Assembly (NCBI RefSeq): GCF_014529535.1
Contig: NW_023503409.1
Coordinates: forward strand, 7,750,390 to 7,814,389
Source of the DNA: Bradysia coprophila
Taxonomy: Eukaryota > Arthropoda > Insecta > Diptera > Sciaridae
Reading direction: 5' to 3'
DNA length: 64,000 nt
How positions within the stretch are numbered: position 1 is the first letter of the stretch; each line of letters starts with the position of its first letter. Below are positions 57,215 through 64,000 of this stretch, in pieces. The notes below the pieces were generated by a model. It had not been told where the DNA came from. It saw only the letters and a list, made by a program, of their open reading frames with translations, and did no database searches. A program made the translations under genes and the position numbers.

Positions 57215-58476
57215 GTGTTCCACGGTTTATTTCTTTTTGTACACAAAAAGTACGTTCTGTACACAAAACATACATTTTGTACACAAAAAGTCAATTGTGT
57301 ACACAGAAACCATGATTTTGTACACAAAAATGATTATTTTGTACATAAAAGTGATCATTTTGTACACAAAAGTGATCATTTTGTACACAGTAAGTTCGTT
57401 CTGTACACAGTATGTTCGTTCTGTACACAAAGAAGAATCATTTTGTACACAAATTTGATGATTTTGTGAGAGAGAGAAGAATATATTTATTCATCGACGT
57501 TATTACAATGTTGGCCTGTGGGAATCGGAATAATGCGAATTCTTATACATGTGCATTTGAATATTTAAAATTTTCAATGAGTAATCTAAATATTGTATTA
57601 TTGTGTTATTAATTTAAAAAATGTTAGGTAAAAACATTGTACATGAAAAGCAGCGCCGCAGGCCGTGAACTTTAAAAAAAAAAAAAAGAAGCGGGGTCGA
57701 GGGGCGGCAGCCCCCGCAGTGGGGGGTCAGGGGGGGTACAGCCCCCCTTGCGGGGTCTAAGGGGCAGAGCCCCAAGCGGGGTTTGGGGCAGAGCCCCATG
57801 AACGTACGGCAGCCTGCAGGGCGTAAAGAAAAGCTCGCCGCAGGCGCGGGGGTTTGGGGGCGGAGCCCCCGCACAAAGAAAATACATCATCCTACAGTAA
57901 AGAAAGTGTATGAAACAAGATGTAGTCCAATGACAAAAGATTGAATTAAGCAAATATACTTTTGAAAGACTACAGACACAAATTACACGTTCTCTTCTCT
58001 AACTGTATTACCTCTTCTTTTTGGTGCCGTTGTTCTGTTAATTATTAACTTCTAGGAATGAAAGTGCTGCTCAATGCAATTTATGTTTATAATAAAAAAA
58101 TCTCTCAAAATCAAAAAACACAGCCAATTGAGAACTCTCATTGTGATAAAGCTTCTTTGTTTTGTCACACTTGATAACTTATGTGCTGAGATCGCGTAAA
58201 GCTAATTCAAAAAATTGCTAGAAGCTTAACAAGATTTTGTGTACGAATAGTGTTTTCTGTGTACGTTGTTACGGTTTCCGTGTACAAAATCAGTTATGTT
58301 TGTGTACAAAATATTTTTGTTTGTGTACAAAACAGACCTTTTGTGTACAAAATAATCAATTTTGTGTACAAAATCTTTAATTTTGTGTACAAAATATTTT
58401 TTGTGTGTGTACAAAAGGGACGTTTTGTGTACAGAACGTACTTTTTGTGTACAAAATGAAATGAACCGTGTTCCAC
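57215..58476. mobile_element. GTACACAAAA-array element, copy B
   Basis: A 1244-bp element (57224-58467) flanked by the exact 9-bp duplication GTGTTCCAC at 57215-57223 and 58468-58476. It lies inverted relative to copy A: about 57640-58467 is nearly identical to the complement of 20926-21745, while the other third has a different AT-rich spacer. Ends are GGTTTATTTCTTTTTGTACAC and the complement of GGTTCATTTCATTTTGTACAC. It sits inside the hAT-like element, so it is the younger insertion. Confidence 0.92.
57655..57880. repeat. GC-rich palindromic core of copy B
   Basis: Inverted counterpart of 21520-21735 with the same five GC palindromes in the same order and few differences (for example a longer GC run near 57720). 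A poly-A run precedes it, mirroring the T run in copy A. Confidence 0.9.
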
Positions 58477-58665
58477 TTCAGCACTTTCCTAATGTAGAAC
58501 CGAGAAGAAATGTGCAGAAATAGTCATCCATATTACAGACGATATGTTTAAAAATAAAATCATACGAGGAATATGACAAAGGCTATGAAGAATACTTTTG
58601 TAGAAATAGTCATTTACGTCACAAGGACAAAGGCCCGAAAGTACTTTTCCATGTGACGTATTGAG

Positions 58666-58765
58666 TTTTTCATGCTTGCTATGGGAACCGAAAGTAGAAA
58701 AATGTTTACTTTCGCCCCTCAAAATTGACATTTTTACTTTCGGTTCCCATAGCAAGCATGAAAAA
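58666..58765. repeat. 100-nt hairpin inside hAT-like element
   Basis: Arms TTTTCATGCTTGCTATGGG and CCCATAGCAAGCATGAAAA, extending through AACCGAAAGTA; the arms are about 38 bp with a 2-nt indel, and the loop contains ACTTTCGCCCCTCAAAA. Confidence 0.9.
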
Positions 58766-59650
58766 GAAATAGTAAGTCAGGATTTTTGGTCAGGGCGAGG
58801 GCGACCTGGATTGGGTACGAGTACGACTTGTAAGTATAAGCTGAAACCTGAAATGTTAACTTTTTGACTTGTTGTCAAAATGGAAGTCAACCTGAAACTA
58901 CTTTCGAGCCAACCTGATTTTTTCAGGTCAGTTTCATTTTCTTTAACCGGAAACACAGGGTGGCGTTAAGATCAGGTAAATGAGATTCCGATTCAAGTTT
59001 TACTTTACCTGAACCACTCCGACCATTAGACGACAGTTGTATAAAAAATGGAAAACATGCATACGAGCAATTTTTCTCTAATGTCGATATACATGTCCAG
59101 AATAGAGATGAAAAACCGGAAATTTCAACTCAAATTTTCCACCAAAATATTATGTAAAATGAAGCTAGATTGTCAAAAGAAGGCTTGAACAAAAGTAAGT
59201 GAATGTAGTTATTCCGTAATATTTTCATGAAGAAGTATGTTCTACAAGTACGACTTAGACATTATTGACTCAATCTTGATTGCAATACGATCACTTCATT
59301 TTAGTTTTTTGGCGAACTCTATCTATTTCGACGAATGTAGCCTTATTTTATGACGTTCTGCTGGAAAATTTGAGTTTTTGGTTCGGTTTAGACAGGCAAT
59401 TTCTTAAAGGAAAACCTCTGTACGCACTCATGCTTCCTTTTGTTATAGTTTGTTCTTAGCTTTCTCGACTATATTATTACTACGATGGGAGAATTCATAT
59501 TTCTCTGTTAGATTTACAAATCACTGAGAACCAGGTCTTGCACTTTCTCTTGATATTAAATTAAGTTGCTAGATTCGCTATCGTGAAAATCACTGTACAG
59601 AGATCTCGCACCCAACAACCAAAACACAAGTCGGCGCCCCTGTCCGGAGG

Positions 59651-60700
59651 TAGTTGCAAGCATAGAGTTAGACTAGACCTAGAGGAATTATGACCCAAAA
59701 TTCATTGAAAAATTATATCAGACACACTATTAACACGAAAACGTCAACTTTTCTTTGCTTTTGAGGTTGCAAGTTAAGGTAAATAAATCTCTGTCTATAA
59801 AAAGAAATTTCTATAATTAGCTCAGCATATTTTTCCTAAATCACTTTTAACACAATGCAAATGTAGATTCTATCATTAGTTGTTTGTTTACTGAGGAAGA
59901 AAGTAAATTTCAACAAAGGCGAATCGTTCGGGTTGAAATTTCTTATTTTCTTCGAGGGGTGAATAGAGCGTCTTTCATACTTCCAACGAGAAAACTCATG
60001 TTTTTATCCCACATACACCACTAAGAACATCGTTTCATTTCGCTCTGGCCGCAGGACTTCGGTCTTGATAAACAAAAAACTATTTGACCGTTTTCTACAC
60101 AAACAAAAACATAAATTTGTTATCTAATTTTTCAAAACAAAAAACTATGTGTGGGGAGAAAGCTTCTATTTTCTCCCCTGTCAAAATAAGATATTCATTT
60201 TACATGCTTCTGCACCTAAACCGTTCATTTCATCAATGAAGTATTTCTTTCGGTCATCATATAAAATACTGTAGACTGTACGTAACTTCACTCGAAAACT
60301 CGACTTTTCATTGTTTCCGTCCTTGTGACGTAATATTATTTTACGCGCTGACGGTGTCGAAAGTGGTGCAATATGTTAAATAAAAAGTACGGTTTTTGCC
60401 ATTTTCTCATGATGGACTTTTGAGGGGAGAAAATAAAGTTATTCACACTGCTCACATGAAAAGTATTTTATATTTCAACGATATCATTTTTAGCTTTTCG
60501 TCGATGGCGCCGGCGCACGGGCTGGACCCAAAAGCCTGGCTAATTAGAGATAATGAAAACGGCAAAATTGTGTATGTTGTTGCTTAGATTAATTTTTTCC
60601 TGAAGATAGTGCCGAACGAATTCTCGAACACTGAATTTCTATATAAAATGTGAATTTGGCGATTTTCATTCAAAACGTAAACCACTCTTAGTGTTACAAC
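59651..60700. other. Spacer upstream of the double-domain gene
   Basis: No supported gene. Contains GGGGAGAAAATA-type and TTTTCTCCCC strings in opposite orientation (60150-60185, 60424-60436) and presumably the promoter of the next gene. Confidence 0.35.
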
Positions 60701-60751
60701 ATTGACAATTCAATTTCCGTAAAATTAAACGAACAAAAAGTGAAAGTGAAA

Positions 60752-61267
60752 ATGGACAGGATAAAGCTACTCGCTGTGATTGAAGCAGGTCAAAAGGAAA
60801 TCAGTTATGATTTGACTGGCAAGCTGAGCGATTTACGGAAAACTATGACCGACCTACAATATATTTCTAACGATGACGTAGAATATTTTGTAAAATTAGA
60901 GAATGGTAAAGTGATTGAAACAGCTGACCCGAAATTCGAGAAATATATTCCAATCAAAGAGTATGTCTACGACACTAACAAAGTACGTATGTCCAGTCTC
61001 AAGGAGTCAATTGAAGTCATCACTGGCACAACTAGTCAATTTGTCATGTTCAATGTTAAGAAATCTCTTGCTGATCTACGAAAATTGTTGGTGAAGCAAC
61101 GTTACATTGAGAACGAAGACGAAACTCATAGCTGGCGATTTCTAATACGTGGGAATTTGTCTGGAAGTGAAACAGTTCCAATGGATGCAGGTGAAAATTG
61201 CCTTCCAGTCAAAGGTTTTCTGTATGACACCAACAAAATACGTATTATCGATATGAGGCGCATGTAA
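60752..61267 (+). CDS. Two tandem beta-grasp-like domains, no MACPF part
   Basis: Single exon, 171 residues, starting at the ATG at 60752. Two repeats of about 80 residues: the first has IKLLAVIEAGQ, LSDLRKTMTDL and EYVYDTNKVRM; the second IEVITGTTSQF, LADLRKLLVKQ and FLYDTNKIRI. Both match the first 75 residues of the MACPF-like protein at 52.7-53.9 kb in pattern (hydrophobic strand, L-x-x-L/I-R-x-x-L helix, closing I/L-Y-D-T-N-K strand). No signal peptide or membrane segment. It may be a regulator or truncated derivative of that family. AATAAA lies at 61354-61359. The domain name is inferred from pattern, not from a search. Confidence 0.7.
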   Translation: MDRIKLLAVIEAGQKEISYDLTGKLSDLRKTMTDLQYISNDDVEYFVKLENGKVIETADPKFEKYIPIKEYVYDTNKVRMSSLKESIEVITGTTSQFVMFNVKKSLADLRKLLVKQRYIENEDETHSWRFLIRGNLSGSETVPMDAGENCLPVKGFLYDTNKIRIIDMRRM

Positions 61268-63010
61268 AACTAAAAGTTCGAAAATTGGAGCAGAGCAAAC
61301 TAAGCTTTCGATGAAAGCAAAGATGGCTAACCTGTAAATTCGTTTTTGAAAGCAATAAATATTTGTTGAAGTATAAAACTGAAAAGCTCAATAATGTCGT
61401 AATGAGTAGTTTCACACCACAAACGGTATTCATATCGGCACATTAAAGATTTCTTGTTCCCTTATTCGTTTATCTAACGTACTTGTCTGTTAGGACTCAG
61501 TTAAAGATCAACTTACAGGATAATTTTAAAATTACTAACTAATGACACAGCCTGAAGGGAGTCAGCTGCTGTGATAGTGATCGCCTCTGGCTTGTGCTGG
61601 AAACCTCTCATTCGCTAAAAAAAACCTTTTAGCAGGCGTTAGGAAAATAACTATTTTATTTGGTAATGATTGGTGATTTTGAAAATATCCAGGTTTATGT
61701 GAAAAACTTGACACTTTGACTGGTACAAAATATATTCACTACGATCTTGTGTCAGCACTTTCTATGTGAAAATGGGCACTTTAACTGGTCCAATTATTTT
61801 CCGCGATGGGTCGTTGCAAATAGTCAATAAACATAGAAATGATTAAAGATGGCGTTGCGTCGTCGTTGTAATCTCCCGCTAAAAATTATCTAAGCTACTG
61901 AATGATGAAAAGAGGAATGTGTGATTAAGTAGAGACAAACAGGTGTCTGAGAGGAGGAGGCCTTTTCAAAATTTTAATAGTAGTAGAAAAACAGGTTTTT
62001 AACATGGTAATGAGTTGTTTTCTGGCTTCAAGACTTCAAGACAATAGTACCTGTCTCGCTGAGACATTTTTTGTTCGGACATGTGGGAAGGTGTATTTCG
62101 TGCCAAAGGCCAAATGTAAAATACGGTAGATAAGCAAGCACGAAGAACGTTTGTGAGAAAAGAATGTACATGTGTATTGTAACTTACGTTCAAAATATTT
62201 GAAAAATGTCGAATTTTGTGTTAGTTGCCGCTGTTTACTACAGGTGACAGGCTTTATTTGTGTTGCGATTATTGTTTTTGTAGTTGTGTGAGTGTGAGTC
62301 ATATGTTTCCGAAAAAACGTTCTTCGTATTTGCTTATCTATATGTTAAATCAACGGTTTCGACCTCGACAACAGACACTTCAATTTATGCCCTGCTTATA
62401 CTCACTCTTTTCATTTGTATTTCATTCAAAATTGAGTTAAGATCGAGGCTGTTTAGTTATATGAAATCAACTCGGGTTATAGACTTGCGTGGCAACAATA
62501 AAGCTTGATTTCCACTTACAAAAAACCACTCCGTTTTGCCTCCGTTTAGCTAAATCACACCACTTTTCTATTGTTTAAAGTGTAAACGGAGAGAAAACGT
62601 AGAATTATGAATGTAAATGTCCTGAATAAAGAATCATTCTTGCTCGAGTCATCGTTGAGTAAACAGTTCGTTTCATTCCGTTTTGCCGATACAACTAAAT
62701 CTCACAGGTTATGGGCCCAGACACAAAGTTTTTTTTTACGAAAGTGGAAATCAAGCATAATTGTTTGTGGAAAATACTCTGATCGCTGGATTGCTCTATA
62801 TGACACAGATTTTTTGAGAACGAGATTTTTTGAAGAATTTTTATCATATGCATATATTTAATTCAAAGGAATTTTAAGTTTTCGTTTTTTTACATTACTT
62901 GTAACGATGTGAAATTTTTTGTTTTTGTAAAATTTGTGTCTGAATCCAAAATACTTGAAAATTATCGCGTACGATATAGAATGAATTTGTATCAGAATTG
63001 AATCAGAAAA
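61268..63010. other. Non-coding spacer with a foldback
   Basis: Holds the 3' untranslated region of the preceding gene and AT-rich DNA. Inverted arms of 25 nt (23 matching) are at 62128-62152 and 62315-62339 (AGATAAGCAAGCACGAAGAA against TTCTTCGTATTTGCTTATCT). A partial GGCTTGATTTCC-family repeat starts at 62509. No supported gene. Confidence 0.45.
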
Positions 63011-64000
63011 TTACGACAATTCAAAGAAATCGATTTTCTTCAAGCAATGGTAGCCAAATGAATCTAATGAGAGATAAAATTTCAAAAGGCTAGCGTTACG
63101 TATCATCACTGTGGTATCACAACTTAATTCACAGTTAGAAATCGGGATGATTTGAAATTTAAAAGTAAATGTGTAATCTTTTGCCGCGTCAATTTTAACG
63201 AAATCAATAAATCGGAAATGCCAGCAATCGTCTCCATCTCGCAATTTCTCATAATTGAGTTCCACTTTTTGTCCACTCACATTGTCATGGATTGAAAATT
63301 CCAAATCTTCAATCTCTATATGTAGAAAAGAGTAAATCTTTGCGATGAAAATTTCGCCACTTGAATTGAATACTGTTCTGAACTCTGACCTATGGCTCGC
63401 AAGTCTATCTCTCAATTTTCTGTCACATGTAGCGCTTTTCAACGTCAGTGTCTTTCTGGCTGCATTGCACTCTATTGTAAGTTGCGAGATGTTCAAGTGA
63501 TGCAAGAACAATGAACTAAGCTCATCACTTGACAACAGATCCTTGATTGGACTAAAGTGTTCCAACTGATCCAATGTGATCCTAGAAAATCCGATCAAAT
63601 TCTTGAATGGCTTGAAAATCTTCTGTTTGTTCGCTGCATTTGATTCCAAATTCAGTCTTCGAATCTCCTCATCCACCCACTTTGCACACGATCTCAACAC
63701 ATCGATTTCATCTAATGACAGAGCGTCCATGTTCAACAGATCAACTAGAGTTTCCTGACTGATATCGACGAAGTACTCGTCATTGAACGCCACTCCACTG
63801 TTGTAACGAATCATCGTTCTCACCTGGTCAACAGGTACGCAGAGGTATTCCGATGGAAATTTCATCAATTGATCGTAAATGATGCAACAATTGGATTCGT
63901 TCAGTACGTCCTTGATAAACGAGAACATTGCGTCGTTCATGTTGTAGACTTGATACTTATCACCGGCGACAAATGTCTCGAACAGCTCTGACAAATCATC
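63011..64000 (-). CDS. BTB-BACK domain protein, 3' part
   Basis: Open frame entering from the right edge and ending with a stop at 63011; at least 329 residues are visible and the N terminus (presumably the BTB domain) is outside the window. The first 110 residues are a BACK domain: ETFVAGDKYQVYNMNDAMFS, EYFVDISQETLVDLLNMDAL and LRSCAKWVDEEIRR. The rest is beta-rich (LEFSIHDNVSGQKVELNYEK, DYTFTFKFQI), consistent with a diverged PHR-type domain as in the BTBD1/2/3/6 group. Such proteins are usually substrate adaptors for Cullin-3 ubiquitin ligases. The internal Met/Leu at 63994 is not the true start because the frame stays open to the edge. Confidence 0.8.
   Translation of the reverse strand, partial: DDLSELFETFVAGDKYQVYNMNDAMFSFIKDVLNESNCCIIYDQLMKFPSEYLCVPVDQVRTMIRYNSGVAFNDEYFVDISQETLVDLLNMDALSLDEIDVLRSCAKWVDEEIRRLNLESNAANKQKIFKPFKNLIGFSRITLDQLEHFSPIKDLLSSDELSSLFLHHLNISQLTIECNAARKTLTLKSATCDRKLRDRLASHRSEFRTVFNSSGEIFIAKIYSFLHIEIEDLEFSIHDNVSGQKVELNYEKLRDGDDCWHFRFIDFVKIDAAKDYTFTFKFQIIPISNCELSCDTTVMIRNASLLKFYLSLDSFGYHCLKKIDFFELS

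Larger units (their letters stand above)
56960..59650. mobile_element. hAT-like element, 2.7 kb, interrupted
   Basis: Exact 8-bp direct repeat TCCGGAGG at 56960-56967 and 59643-59650. Immediately inside are inverted ends CAGGGGCGCCGACTT (56968) and its complement AAGTCGGCGCCCCTG (ending 59642); sub-terminal blocks include TTGGGTGC-type repeats at both sides. The CAGGGGCG start and 8-bp duplication are hAT characters. The interior includes an inserted 1.25-kb GTACACAAAA element and a 100-nt hairpin. I found no hAT transposase remnant, so it is non-autonomous or badly decayed. Confidence 0.88.

Noticed and set aside
1-64000. CRISPR arrays, bacterial operons, prophage or riboswitches
   Set aside because: Spliced genes and animal families show this is eukaryotic; the regular repeats are transposon or satellite arrays without spacer structure.

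Overview
Eukaryotic nuclear DNA from an insect, most likely a dipteran. The basis is an AT-rich background, short introns of about 55-70 nt beside multi-kb introns, AATAAA signals, and animal gene families (an Expansion-type MH2 protein, rhomboid proteases, RNPS1, AAGAB, COA1, mRpL54). A lower dipteran is my inference and I cannot place it to species. All gene models were spliced by hand; exon coordinates are in the entries.

Layout. 1-2.2 kb: GC-rich palindromic repeats, a small MITE, then mRpL54 (+). 3.4-4.6 kb: a SIAH/sina-like RING protein (-) with a possible broken relative downstream. 6.1-7.2 kb: an AAGAB/p34 homologue (+). 7.4-9.4 kb: a foldback element with 9-bp target duplications and a 146-bp tandem array. 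10.1-12.2 kb: RnpS1 (-) and a COA1-like gene (+), head to head about 340 bp apart; the RnpS1 start codon is split by an intron. 12.5-15 kb: nested repeats and a tiny LINE tail. 15.5-17.3 kb: a secreted catalase (-). 17.5-31 kb: gene-poor, with MITEs and a 1.18-kb element whose ends are arrays of GTACACAAAA. 31.3-35.0 kb: two intact tandem rhomboid protease genes (-). 40.2-51.6 kb: an Expansion-like gene (+, nine coding exons), with a small antisense gene and nested transposons in its introns. 52.7-53.9 kb: an intronless MACPF-like gene (-). 55.0-59.7 kb: a near-perfect 145-nt palindrome and a 2.7-kb hAT-like element carrying a second GTACACAAAA element. 60.7 kb: an intronless gene with two copies of the N-terminal domain of the MACPF-like protein. 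63.0-64.0 kb: the 3' end of a BTB-BACK gene (-) that runs off the window.

The housekeeping genes (mRpL54 and COA1 for mitochondria, RNPS1 for the exon junction complex, AAGAB for adaptor assembly) do not form one pathway. The most interesting material is the mobile DNA. Several elements can be delimited to the base by target-site duplications, three have an uninterrupted relative elsewhere in the window that serves as an empty site, and one family (GC-rich palindromic core, terminal inverted repeats built from short tandem arrays, 9-bp duplications) I cannot assign to a described element. The MACPF-like gene and its domain-only neighbour are the most interesting proteins.
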